A stretch of DNA of 64,000 bases from Phlebotomus papatasi (Eukaryota; Arthropoda; Insecta; Diptera; Psychodidae), in NCBI RefSeq assembly GCF_024763615.1, contig NC_077223.1:82398627-82462626 (forward strand). Reading direction: 5' to 3'. The position numbers and the translations under genes are program-made. Below, one piece after another: positions 1-10,700 of the stretch. The notes under the pieces are model-generated. The model was not told the DNA's origin. It did not search any database and worked only from the letters and a program-made list of their open reading frames with translations. Position 1 is the stretch's first letter. Each line of letters starts with the position of its first letter.

Positions 1-290
1 ATAATTTCATAAGACACAGAAGATTTCCCTTTGCCTCCAGCAAGCGCGAGTACAATCGTGGGAGTAGCTATGATACTTTTAAGAATTCGGAATTTTCACT
101 TTCGGGATTTTGGTCCATTCGGGATTTTCGCTTTCGGGATTTTGGCCCATTCGGGATTTTGGCTTTCGGGATTTTGGCCTTCGGGATTTTGGCGTTCGAA
201 ATTTTGGCTTTCGGGATTTTGGCGTTCGAGATTTTGGCTTTCGGGATTTTGGCGTTCGGGATTTTGACCGGGACCCGATCAAATATGTAT
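1..290. mobile_element. right half of an FB-like element, cut by the window edge
   Basis: The first ~95 bases match the core of the element at 8846-9447: shared blocks include ATAATTTC, ATTTCCCT.TGCCTCC and GATACTTTTAAGAATTCGG. They are followed by a minisatellite arm, as in that copy. This copy lacks the TTAA-flanked insertion present at 9087-9303, so it serves as an empty-site reference. The left half lies outside the window. Confidence 0.55.
103..267. repeat. 15-bp minisatellite, unit TTCGGGATTTTGGCN
   Basis: About ten tandem units of 15 bp (some 16-18) with consensus TTCGGGATTTTGGC followed by C, G or T. Because the unit is a multiple of three and lacks stops, it creates repetitive open frames on both strands. 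These are by-products, not genes. The same unit occurs inverted at 8853-9045. Confidence 0.85.
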
Positions 291-579
291 TTGTTGAAGA
301 TCGAGCCATGCGTCGACTTTCAGCCGAATTTGGATAAAATCGGTTAAGCAAGCCATTTTCGATAAATAAAATATCAAGCTTGTGAATTTTCAGAAAGATA
401 TCGTTAATTTTCCCAAGGACTGATAGTCCTTTTTGACTTGGGTCTGTGTTTATTTTTAAATCATACGCCAATAAATACAAAATGGGCCTAGGTTCATCTT
501 TGGCAAAAGGTTGGGCTAACTCGTATATATTTCTGCCCATTGTCCTTTGACGGTTAAGGATTAGGTAAAGGAAATTCAT
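290..579 (-). other. open frame of unknown status
   Basis: A minus-strand frame opens with ATG at 579 and runs about 97 codons before entering the minisatellite. The non-repetitive part has mixed composition (for example KDEPRPILYLLAYDLKINTD) and no motif I recognise. No splice site or promoter supports it. It may be a decayed mobile-element ORF or chance. Confidence 0.2.
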
Positions 580-697
580 GAGAAAACCCGATGATTATTG
601 ATCTCAATAAATATGATAGCTTGGAATAAATCTTTACTGTCAAATTTTATAGGCTAGATATTCTCGAGGATCAGCCTGGGTCTATTTAAACCATAAT

Positions 698-917
698 GCC
701 TTAAACAGACTTAGGACTTAAGACGAGAGACAGCTTAGTGGAAAACTGATGGGAATGTAGACTAATCATTTCGATTATAATTACGTTATTTTATCGTATC
801 GAGGCATAAAATTTACACATGTCTTGCCCAATAACGGGCTACGTCAATGGCAAGCGGGTTTGCCGACATAATTACGTAAAGCCGTCTCTTGGTTTAATTC
901 ATAGGTCTTTCCGACAT
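698..917. mobile_element. MITE family K, copy 1
   Basis: Imperfect palindrome with ends reading GACTTAAGACGAGAGAC...GCTTAG and AAGCCGTCTCTTGGTTTAA. It is shared with copies at 8285-8395, 28805-28945 and 43372-43482. All carry the core GGAAATGTA.ACTAAT..TTTCGATTATAATTACG or a close variant. This copy is longer through an internal insertion near 800-860. Confidence 0.5.
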
Positions 918-2600
918 ATAACGCAACATAATTGTGTATTGTAAAGAAATCGTTGAAAATCAGTATAAAAACCTGATATTATTGTATTCAATATTTTATT
1001 TTTTTTAAATTTATTTAAAACTTAGGGCAAAAATGATGGGTTTGCGTTTTTCGACAATGTGAGACCACATTTGGGATTTTTCTTATTTGAGTGAAGGTCG
1101 GTTCGTAGAGTGTAACTTTATTTTTTCTTAACTTGGAACCGTTTTTTATTAAATACTAGGGTTTGAATTCTGGAAACCGGTTAAGGGTAAAGCCTTCGGA
1201 GGAGAACATTTTTTAACGCATTTTTAGAAATGCTTTTTTTTGCGCATTTTTTTAGAAATGCTACATATTTATATTATGCGCAATTTGCACATATTTATAT
1301 ATGTTTTTGACCAATTCATGGTCTGTGAGATTTTATATATAATATGCCAGTTGACATATCATATATTTGGGGCTCATTATACCCCTTTTTTTCTGTGTTA
1401 TTATACACACATTTTCGTATATACACATTTTTCTGTATATATAGAGTTTTGTCATATATATAACATGTATGTCATATATGTATTTATACATGTATTGTAT
1501 ATATTATGTTTGTCACTACATAATCTACTTCTACATAATTGCATGCATATATATATATATATATATATTATATATGGGTGACACTCTGAGTAGTCATATC
1601 TTCTCGTAAGCTGGAAGATCATGAAACTACCTTGTCATTATTAAAATTGACCGATAATGAATGTTTCATTTATCCGTTCAATTTCAATATTTCTTCATGT
1701 CCATGTATGTGTGTATATGAGATTGATACACAAATTTTCATTCATTGATTCTCATCTGCTGTGAGAGAATCGAGAAATTTTACACAATCTCATATAATTT
1801 CTCCCCTTTTAACCGAAATGACTTTAAACGCTAAACCAAAGCTTCAGAATTAAACGCTGGTATTAACAATCGCGAACAAAGGGGCAAGGCAAGGATACTT
1901 TAACTTAACACTTTTTTTTTTCTCTTTAAACAACACAACAGGAACACCTCCCCCGACAGACCCTCAACACAAACACCACCATGCGGACACGTTTTTGATC
2001 GGGGGAACTTGGAAAGTCTCAATTGCAAATTCTAACTACTTTATGTACAATTATTTTAAAACCCCAGTTAATCCACAAATGCGTGCAATGTGGCCAGCAT
2101 TGCTGTCCCCATTGACCCCTACGCAACCCACCTGGCGGCTATAGAACTCGAATTTTTACTTGTACTTTGCATCACTAAAATTAATTCGACTGAATTATAC
2201 ATTTAAAGAGTTAAAGAAAATATGCAAATGTCCCAACATTTAATACGCTTCCTCATATTATCAAATGCAGCAACTATTAGAAAATAAATTCAAGTGTTTA
2301 CCTTTGAAGTTTAAACCAAAACCGTTTTAGAGGATTTTACATTTTATTTAAATATTTTTCGTAAAACTTCAAGAAATGAGGTGAAAAATGCACAAGAAAC
2401 AATCCAACGACCCACGAAGATTCAAGAAAAAAAAACCGCGCCCGGAAGGTGTTTGGTGGTTTGCATGCTTCGGGGCGATTTTCCATGAAAGGATTTATTG
2501 TAACAGCCAACGAAAGAAAAAAAAACTATGCATTTTATAAGGAAATGAAAGGAGAAACAAGAAGGAGGACAAATTTGAATATTCATCGAGTGCAAACACG
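918..2600. other. AT-rich gene-free stretch with a TA-rich low-complexity zone
   Basis: No gene was recognised. From about 1256 to 1580 the sequence is dominated by TATATA/ACATAT runs, ending in a (TA)n tract at 1547-1570. It lies downstream of the minus-strand first exon at 2613-2891 and so probably belongs to that gene's first intron. Confidence 0.6.
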
Positions 2601-2612
2601 GAAATTTCTCAC

Positions 2613-2732
2613 CTGAGACAGCGTTCCGATTGATCCTAGACTTCCAGCAATTGTGGAAATGTGCTCCACATCGGCCAGAGTCTCCTGCTGACTCAAATTC
2701 TCCTGCTGACGACTCCCAAATCCTGGCCACAT
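2613..2732 (-). CDS. first coding exon (40 codons) of an unidentified minus-strand gene
   Basis: The ATG is at 2732-2730, and an in-frame TGA 20 codons upstream makes it the first possible start. The frame runs 40 codons, beginning MWPGFGSRQQENLSQQET and ending in a serine/glycine-rich stretch (IAGSLGSIGTLSQ). It stops exactly at a strong donor, CTCAG then GTGAGA (G of GT at 2612), phase 0. A TATA box lies upstream, so this looks like a true 5' end. Composition is non-repetitive and richer in GC than its surroundings. I do not recognise the protein. The remaining exons must lie to the left, since no acceptor with convincing coding sequence was found between 2600 and 1. The 7290-7559 exon could be an alternative leader of the same gene. 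The ORF and donor are seen; the gene assignment is inferred. Confidence 0.55.
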
Positions 2733-2884
2733 TATTTTGTTTCGCAAGAAACAACTTCTGTGCGTCTTCCTCCTCTGCTCCTCGTTATCTCAGCCACATC
2801 TTCAGGTCACCCAGAGAGTGTAGTGCATGTGCGAAAGGCGGAAGGAATTAAAGAGGTCACTTCCATGGCAACATAGCTGAGCAA

Positions 2885-2921
2885 TATAATTGAAGTGTAA
2901 TCCAATTCCCTGGCCTTTATA
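2885..2921 (-). promoter_or_regulatory. TATA box and initiator of the left minus-strand gene
   Basis: On the minus strand TATAAAGG (2921-2914) is followed, 30 bases from the first T, by TTCAATT with its A at 2891. This is canonical TATA-to-initiator spacing. The predicted leader is about 158 nt before the ATG at 2732. Confidence 0.5.
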
Positions 2922-4000
2922 TTACCCTCCATCAATCCGTCCCACCCCCAAACCTTCTCAAACACAAGAAAATGGATTTTTTTGTGGCACAAAAGGCTCT
3001 TTTCAGCAAACAAAATCACTATCAAACTTCAACATTTCAGATGAATAATAAACAGTTCAATTTAATTTATAATTCAGCTAAGTTTATGGGAATTTTGAGA
3101 TTAATCTAAAAACGATTTAACAAATTGTAAAATCAAAATGCAAAGCCTCGGTTATTTCCCTATAAAATGTTTCGTGATAGCTTTGATTGACAAAATAATT
3201 GTCTGAACATTGAGAAAGTTCTAAGAAGAACTTTTAAATGAAAAAATTCCCAAGGAAGAAGCAAAATAATTTTAAATAGAGTTGTTTTTTATCAATGTTA
3301 TGACAAAACAGATTAATACATAATCAAATAAAGCAATGACAAAGTTAAATTAATTCTACCTATCTGGAGTTCTGTTTTCGTTATCAAAAATCCCTCGAGA
3401 ATTGCAAATTGTATCTCATGAGGAATCATGCTCTTCCCTATGCAAGAGTTTATGCATTCATTCATTATATTTTAAATATGTTTTTTCCTGTACATAAGCG
3501 TAAATAATTTCCTATAAAAATCACAGAAATCTTTCAATACGTTGGATGCTATTCGAACACCTTTTGTTTGCAGTCTTTTTAGTGACCTAATTTCAGTTTA
3601 TCCCTCATAACCCTTCATTTACCAGATCGATTGAACTACCAAACTAAAAAGGTGGAAATTAAAGAAAACTAAATATGTAAAAGGTGTTTAGAAATTATTT
3701 AAAACATATTATATCTTATATTCTAAATCTAAAGTAATAATGTGCAATAAAAGGCGCGCTATACACCCTTGAAGGGTTTAACACATTGATTCTAAGAACA
3801 TTTTAAAGGTTTACAAGCAATTTCAGAAAAAAATATGTTTATTCGCGCCAAATGCTATTTAAGGCATTGAAGGGTTAACACACTGGTTTTAAAAACATTT
3901 CAAATGCTTCAGAATTGAAAATTTATTCAAATGTTCAGAAAAGCAAATGTAAATGACCATTTAATAATAATAGAAACCTTTTAAATGTTTATGAAAGGAT
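2922..4000. other. AT-rich non-coding stretch
   Basis: No gene seen. Two imperfect direct copies of a TTGAAGGGTT.AACACA.TG block occur near 3769 and 3868, each followed by an ACATTT-ending tract, suggesting an old local duplication. Confidence 0.5.
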
Positions 4001-4511
4001 CACATCGCTCCTTGGAAATTACAAGGGGCCAACTCAATCTGAGCCATTTTTCAGGAGAGAGCATGAAAGATTCAACTTTGTATAAATAATTATCTCAATT
4101 AAGTATGTTAATAAAAACAATTTATTTCTTTTCTATTTGTATGAGCATTATTATAAACATCGAAACATATATTTTTACCTTTCAAAATGTTTTTTTTTAT
4201 GAGTTAGCTCTTTGTCATTCTAAATGAAGATGCGCAAATTTTCATGAAATTAGAATGACAAGGGATCAACTTGCTTGAGTTAGTCCCTTGTTTCACAAAA
4301 ATTTGAACGATAAATCTATTTTGTGCCCCTTTACTTCAAACAAAATTATGCAAGTAATCAAAAAGATTAAAATTTTGAAAAACTTTTCTAATAACGAAAT
4401 TTATTAACTCATATCATCTGAAATTTTATTAAATTGTCTTTCTGAGTGCATTAAAACCTCAAAATCGCCAAAAAGTGAGTTGGCCCCTTGTAATCTCCAA
4501 GGAGCGACATG
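4001..4511. mobile_element. MITE with 37-bp inverted ends (ATCGCTCCTTGG...)
   Basis: The left end contains TCGCTCCTTGGAAATTACAA then GGGGCCAACTCA. The right end is the reverse complement with few changes (TGAGTTGGCCCCTTGTAATC...CCAAGGAGCGA). The ~435-bp interior has a second inverted motif around CATTCTAA/TTAGAATG and no coding content. Confidence 0.75.
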
Positions 4512-4559
4512 ATTAAAGTTTAGAAATTTCTACTGAACATTTACAAAATTTATGAATAA

Positions 4560-4606
4560 AGAGAAGTGAGTTCGATTCTCGATTCTGCCAGAATTTTTAT
4601 CTGCGT
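4560..4606 (+). repeat. tRNA-like B-box fragment, SINE remnant
   Basis: GAGTTCGATTCTCGATTCTGCCAG resembles a tRNA T-arm with a Pol III B box and is nearly repeated at 6547-6580. No full tRNA cloverleaf can be folded. Confidence 0.35.
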
Positions 4607-4883
4607 TATTTTACCGTCTATCGTAATTTTTTTATGCAAAAAAAGCAGTGAGGTAATTTTTTTCAGCTAATTATCATCCAAAAGAATTAAAAATGCCATC
4701 AGTTCTTTATTACATATTTCTTTCGGCTTAAGACGCCAAATGAGAAAATATAAAGCGTTGAAAATCTTTTCGCTTTTAAAATTGACAAATAGTTTAAATT
4801 AAATATAAAGTAGAACGACATACCTTTCAGTAAAAAATATTTTTTTTTAAGTGTTATAAAAAAAATTTATTAAAATTTTTTAA

Positions 4884-4934
4884 AACATATATATATATAT
4901 ATATATATATATTTTATATATACATATATATTTT
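4884..4934. repeat. (TA)n microsatellite with mirrored flanks
   Basis: About a dozen TA dinucleotides followed by a TTTTATATATACATATATATTTT block. They are flanked on both sides by TTTATTAAAATTTTTTA-like runs, giving an AT-only palindrome. Confidence 0.7.
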
Positions 4935-5010
4935 ATAAAAAAATTTTATTAAAATTTTTTTATAAGAATCAGCTTCTTTCGAATTTGTCACAGATCTGGA
5001 TCTTAAACGG

Positions 5011-5220
5011 TAATACGGGCTTCAGACCTAAGGCTTAGCTGTCTGGCTTAACTCTTCTAATTCCTCATCAAGCATTATTTTTTAAAAAATTGTTGTTTAA
5101 GATTGAATATTAAGGGCAAATGATTCATTAGATTGTGAAAAAATCAATAAAATTGCTTATTATTAAGATTTTTGAGACCGTCAGGAACTGGGCTAAACCC
5201 CCAGTCTGAAGCTGGCATAA
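5011..5220. mobile_element. MITE family J, copy 1
   Basis: The left end is TAATACGGGCTTCAGACC and the right end (reverse complement) is TTATGCCAGCTTCAGACTGG, so the terminal inverted repeats are degenerate. Further copies lie at 17255-17428, 41449-41655, 42763-43198 and 43199-43382. Confidence 0.65.
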
Positions 5221-5429
5221 GAGATATTAACTTCAAGTTTTCGATGACTCCCAATAAAAAAAAATATCTCCAGATCAGATGTTTTTTTTCTTTTTTCCTC
5301 ACTTTTCCCCTTTTACTTTCGAATATGTTTGGTAGGCAGCATGCCATAAATGTACATTTTTTCCCTGTGACATGTGATCGAAAAAAATTTCGGTGTCGAA
5401 TTTTGGATGGTCAAAGTTTAACCACTCTT

Positions 5430-6060
5430 GAAGGACCATTTATTAACCGATTCACAATTTGCAATTTTTTGCAAATTTTTCAAATCCTGCTGCATCGCTC
5501 TCAATCAGTAATGAAGCGATAAACAACTGGTAATTGGGTTTATGACAGTTTGAACCCAGACTAGACGCGAAATGGGAAGAGATATCAACTACCGGTCTTC
5601 GGCGACCCCCTCCCTCCATAAGGCGCTATTATTTTAAGGCGTTTTTCCCCATTACTTACATCCTAAACACGCAAAACCATGTTTTTTGGTTTATTTCGGA
5701 AACAGCTCCTACGATTTCTTTAATTTTTGGATATATTTTTGTGGATGGTCCAGGCGAACATTTCATTCATACAAATGACAGAAAAAAAATTCGATATCGA
5801 ATTTTGGAAGGTGAAATATTTAAGAATTCCAAAATTATTTCGGAATTTCGTATATATTAAAGTTTAAACTTAAAAGTCATGTTATTAAAAAGTTGCAGTT
5901 CATTGTAAATTCTAAAAATAATTTCAACCGTCATCCATTAAAAAAAATTATCCGAAAGATACAATTCAACACGAAGAAATAGAGCTCTATCTCGTGAGTT
6001 CGAGTTCGAGAACTCTGCAAAGCTGGGATATTGTGCTCATGTCCAGGGAAACTTTAAAAT
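5430..6060. repeat. dispersed repeat family T, copy 1
   Basis: Contains ATTAACCGATTCACAATTTG near 5442, GATATCAACTACCGGTCTTC near 5580 and CGTGAGTTCGAG...CTGCAAAGC near 5994. The same three blocks recur near 22.97-23.1, 25.5-26.4, 41.4-42.0 and 49.8-50.0 kb. No ORF or clear termini. Confidence 0.45.
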
Positions 6061-6534
6061 AAAAAAAACCGCTAATCTGTCAAAAAAATTGAATTTATTA
6101 ATTTAAGAAAAAACGTTGTTATGTTGCTCAGGATCACTCAGGATTTAGCCTTTTTGTAATGATATTTCCATTATTTTTAATGGTTTTTAGGTCGTTTTTA
6201 AACTACACATAACTCTGTATGTCAAATAATAATTCTCAAAATTTAACAAAAATCTGTAATTAGAAATTTTCTTCCTTAAAATTTTCTGTTAAAAACTATA
6301 AAAATTTGTTCTTTATACTTTATAGTTTTTTTATTTCATTTTCTCTATTTGTTTATTTCTACTTATTATTTTTTATAAAATCGTATTTTTTTTAAGGATA
6401 AGAAATTTATAATAAAAAGCTAAAAGCATTCAGTTAAAATCGTTAAAATTTAAAAGATCTCACAGAATCCTATTAAATGCCATTTGCAAAGGGCATTTGA
6501 AAGGGGTAATCAGTTACGATCACGGAACCTAAAG

Positions 6535-6590
6535 AAATCGCAAAAGATAATGTGAAGTGGGTTCGATTCCCGATACTGGCAGGCATTTTT
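6535..6590 (+). repeat. tRNA-like B-box fragment, SINE remnant
   Basis: GTGGGTTCGATTCCCGATAC then TGGCAGG, followed by a T-rich run. Compare 4560-4606. The T-arm-like stem is partial, so it is not a functional tRNA gene. Confidence 0.35.
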
Positions 6591-6749
6591 TTTCACACTT
6601 CCTTGGATATATTTAGTGAAAAATTTGTTTTTAACGCGTTACAATGTGAAAAATAAATTAATAATTAACTTAAAATCTCCTAATCGATAACTATTCAAAG
6701 ATTCCATAGTCTGCTCTTTAATTCATAAAGGGAGAACTTGAATTTTTTA

Positions 6750-7289
6750 CATGTTCATTAATTAATTTCCCCCAAAACCTCCCCCGTTCCCGTGTTGTTG
6801 GTCAGGTGTCCTGCGAGGGAGTTCATGTCGCGAAGCCCCGAAAGGGCGGAAGAGAAGTCCACAATTGAGCAAACAGAAAAAAAATCCATATGGAAGTCAT
6901 TAAACTTTGGTGGGCCAGAGAGTGTCGTGCTATTTGCCCACCGGGAGGACATTGGCATGGGCCTGTCGCGTGCTTCTGTTGTGAAAATATCCGGCGCTTG
7001 TGGAAATTTTACACTCTGTGGTGTGCAAAAATCCAACCCCATGTGACTCGGGTATTGCCATGGAAACGGCTTTTCTACGGCAAAACTTCCCGCCTGCGAG
7101 AGGGAATCGATTGCACGGGAATCAATTTTCCCAAGAGTCGCCTGCATCGGCTAAAGCGGAGGGGGATTTGAAGGCACGCCGCTCGAGGGCGCGTTGCGAC
7201 AGTCCTGCATGCCACTGTCATCTTTGAGTCCTTCAAGAGCCACGAAATCATGCAATTCTTGCGGAATTTGCCACACAAACTCCACTCAC
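6750..7289 (-). other. GC-raised flank downstream of the putative exon
   Basis: This stretch is clearly richer in GC than its neighbours. It has short open frames on both strands but no recognisable domain. On the minus strand one begins MNSLAGHLTNNTGTG (ATG at 6827) and ends at TAA near 6760. It probably reflects promoter-proximal or first-intron sequence of a minus-strand gene rather than a separate coding gene. Confidence 0.3.
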
Positions 7290-7559
7290 CTTCAACCAAA
7301 AGTCCTTGGAGACACTCTTGACACGCACCACTTCGAGAATTGCCCCACAAATCCCAAGGAAAAGCCCTCAATGCCCCAATGTCCAGCTGAAACTCACGCA
7401 AACACCAAAAACCCGAACAAAATTCACACACTTGAGGCTTCCTGCCTGCCCACGGACACCATTCGATACCTTCGCGCCGGAAAAACAGCCCCTTGGAGCC
7501 TCTCAAAGTCCCATGACAATCACACCAACTTCCTCCCGATATCCTTCCCGAACCAAACT
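7290..7559 (-). other. putative non-coding first exon of a minus-strand gene
   Basis: On the minus strand a TGTCAGTTTGG initiator (A at 7559) lies about 120 nt downstream of the RpS9 cleavage site. A strong donor, GTTGAAG then GTGAGT, ends the proposed exon at 7290. The exon contains only short upstream ORFs. It could be an alternative 5' leader spliced to the coding exon at 2613-2732. The initiator and donor are seen; the transcription and the link are inferred. Confidence 0.35.
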
Positions 7560-7695
7560 GACAGCATGAGAGGGAAATGGCGCGCGGGAGGACGCATGCG
7601 TCCAGGAAAACCATCCAATCCTCCTACCCCCAAAAAACAAATCCCCATTCCACAAAAAAAAGCCAAAGACAAGGGTTTTACTGTCCAACAAGACC

Positions 7696-7701
7696 TTTAT
7701 T
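7696..7701 (-). terminator. RpS9: RpS9 poly(A) signal AATAAA
   Basis: AATAAA on the minus strand lies 36 nt past the RpS9 stop codon and is followed by a GT/T-containing stretch (GGTCTTGTTGG). Cleavage is predicted near 7678, giving a 3' UTR of only about 60 nt, typical of ribosomal protein genes. Confidence 0.8.
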
Positions 7702-7736
7702 GAGCACTGACAAGACAATGCTTAAGAGCCGCTGGC

Positions 7737-10700
7737 TTAATCTTCCTCCTCTTCTTCAGCAGCTGCTCCACCCTGATCCTTCTTCAGGTTCTTCTTCTTA
7801 ACACGGCCAGGTGGGCCACCACCGAAGGGTGACTTCACCGAGAAGTCAATGTGCTTCTGCGAATCCAGGCGCACGATGAACGACGGAATGTTCACCACCT
7901 GCTTCCGGACGCTGTTGAAGAGACAAAAGAAAACAATGTTAAAAATATCCCCATTTGGTCACTTCTAGCTAGGATTATCTTGTTTTATTTCTTTTGGAGA
8001 TTCTTCGAGCTTCAACTATTATTGCTTAAAAGGGTAATGAACTTTCATTTGAAGGCCTAGTAGGGCAATGATTAAGAAGAATACTCTTAATAATTTCGTA
8101 TTCCTTATTTTTTGACAATTAATTATTTTAGCTACTTTCGATCTTAATTTTTTTATAAGAATTGAATCAATTTTAGTTTAATTTTGTATTATTTCTAATT
8201 CTGAAATTTAAGAATTCCTCATTGTTTTAGATAAATGTAAAATCTAGTCTTTTTTTGCCAATCTGTAACAGGAGGAAATCGCAAACGGCTTAGTTAGTGG
8301 GAAACTGATGGGAATGTAGTCTAAATAATGATTTTGATTATAATCACGTTAAGCCGTGTCTCGGCTTAAATCGAAAGTGTGTCTAGTAGGGTATAAGAAG
8401 CACTAATTCCGAATTTTGCGATTTCATCCTGTTACAGATTGGCAAAGAGAAAAGGAAGATTAGATTTTACATTTATCTAAAACAATGAGAAATTCTTAAA
8501 ATTCAGAATTAGAAATTATTCGAAATCAAACCAGAATTATAACAAAATTAAGATAAAATAATTGTCAAAAAATAAGGAATACGAAATTATTAAGAGTATT
8601 GTTCTTAATCAGCGAATATTTTAAAAACCTAAATTTAAAAAGAAAAATCTTAATTTACTAAAAATCGAAAAGCAATAAATTTTATAGTTTTTTTTGAAAA
8701 AAAATACACTGAATAAAAGGATACCAGAGATTTGAACTCACAAGTTTCCAAAATCATTTAGGAACTTTAAAAAAGAATCAAGAAAAACTTAAAAATAAGA
8801 AGTTTAACAAGTATTTTTAGTTGCTAAATTGTAAAAACAGAAACCTGGTTTACTGGCGGAAATCACGAATAACCAAAAGCCGAAATCCCGATAAGCCGAA
8901 AAACCAAAATCCCGAATACCAAATTCCCAAATAGCACAAATCCCGAATACACAATACCCCAAATAGACCGAAATCCCGGGAGGGTTAAAATCCCGAAAAG
9001 TCAAAATCTCGAAAAACCAAAATTCCGAAAGCCAAAAACCTGAAACGGACGAAAATATACGGAAGATAAAAGCCTGAATAATTTCTTTAACTCTTTCGAC
9101 TCTTTTGGGACTCTAGTACCCAAAGAAGCATATGAATATTCTATGAAAAACAATGTTTTTTTAATTATTCAGAACTGATATAAATTCGATTCAAAATGTG
9201 AGATATTTTTTGTAGGACCTCAATTAATTCCTGAGCTTAGATATTTTTGATTAAAAATTGTGAAATTGGCTTGCAGCATATGCTGCGGTCCGGAAAGAGT
9301 TAACAAGGAAAATTTCCCTATGCCTCCTCCAGGAAGCGCTAATACAATCGTGGAAGTAGTTGATACTTTTAAGAATTCGGGATTTCATTCGAGATTTTAG
9401 TCCATTTGGGACTTCGGCTATTCGGGATTATAGCCGGAACCCCATAAACCACATGATCGAGATGAATCGTTTTTAAAAATACAGAATAGTTTCTAAAAGA
9501 ACAGTGCAAAATGTCTTCTAAAGTTTTATTACCAAATTCCTGATAAAATATAATCCTGTTAATAATTTTGGTTTAATTATTCTTAGCAATCTAAACTCGT
9601 TAATTCTTCTAAAAACATTACAAAAATTTTAGAAGATTTTGATTTCTTAAGAGTTTGTCCACAATTAAAAAAAATCATCTAAATTTTCAAGAAATCCGGA
9701 TTCAAATGAATAATTTATTTTTCAATATTATAATTTTTTTTAATGTCGCAGCAATAACAGTGCTTAGAAATCATATTGAACTATTTTTTAATAAAGTCAA
9801 TAAGATCGATAAATAAAAAAATTTCTTTTTTCAAACTTTCCAAAAACTTGTCAAGGATTTTTGACAAAATACCGAGTTCAAATCACAAATAAGATTTTTG
9901 TCTTTTTTTTGTAACTCCAGCACGACTTTTAGATCAGGAAAATTTCACTCTTCTTTTCCTTTAAACATCAGCCCAAAATTCCATATAGCTCAACCGAATT
10001 TGGAGCGCGAAAGAATGAGATAGACATTATGCTAAACGCGTGGTAAAGAAAGGGATCTGAATTTTGAGTTCATGAAATTTTCCTGATTTAAAAGCTTTTA
10101 GCTCTGTATAATTTCGTGAAATCAAAATTCACGTTCATTTCTTTCTCAAAAAAATTGGCTCAGGTCTATCCCACTATTTCGGTGTCAAAATTTGGTTGCA
10201 CTAAATTGAATTTCTTATTATGTTCAAAAGAAGAAGAGTCCGAAAGAGTAGGATAGACATATACAAAGCTTTTAAATAAAAAAAGGGATATGGTTTTCGA
10301 TTACATGAAATTTTTCTGATGTAAAAGGTGTTCCAGAGCCATAAATCAGGTATTTATTAAATTTTTGAAAACGGGGAGTTCAAATCAGGGTGATGTCTAA
10401 TTTTTTTTCTCTTTTTTTTGTTTGTTTCATTTTTCCAAGGTTCTTTTGCAGTCCTTTTTCTTTCATAATGTAACTCTCGAATTAAATGCAGTGCCCGCTG
10501 TACAAAATCGCTGAATTTGAAAGAAATCCGAATTATTCTTAAACTTTCCTTCTTTCGAAAGGTTTTTCAACACTGATTAGAATTGTTTATTTAAAACCAT
10601 TTTCCCTTAAACGAATATAACAATTAAAAAAAAATGCAAAATAGTGAGTTCAAATCTCGAGTTATTTCAGTTATTGATATTTTTGTAAATTTGTATTTTA

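Noticed and set aside
103..267. CRISPR-like look of regularly repeated short units
   Set aside because: The units are directly adjacent 15-mers with no unique spacers, and the context is a eukaryotic genome; it is a minisatellite.
79..579. 166-aa Lys/Ser/Pro-repeat protein on the minus strand
   Set aside because: The repetitive half is only the minisatellite translated; just the 290-579 part is listed, at low confidence.
1240..1581. 113-aa Ile/Tyr/His-rich frame
   Set aside because: It is a translation of TATATA/ACATAT low-complexity DNA.
7075..7703. Overlapping open frames of 179 aa (minus) and 169 aa (plus)
   Set aside because: Both lie in GC-raised promoter-proximal sequence, have no domain, and overlap the RpS9 poly(A) region and a likely non-coding exon.
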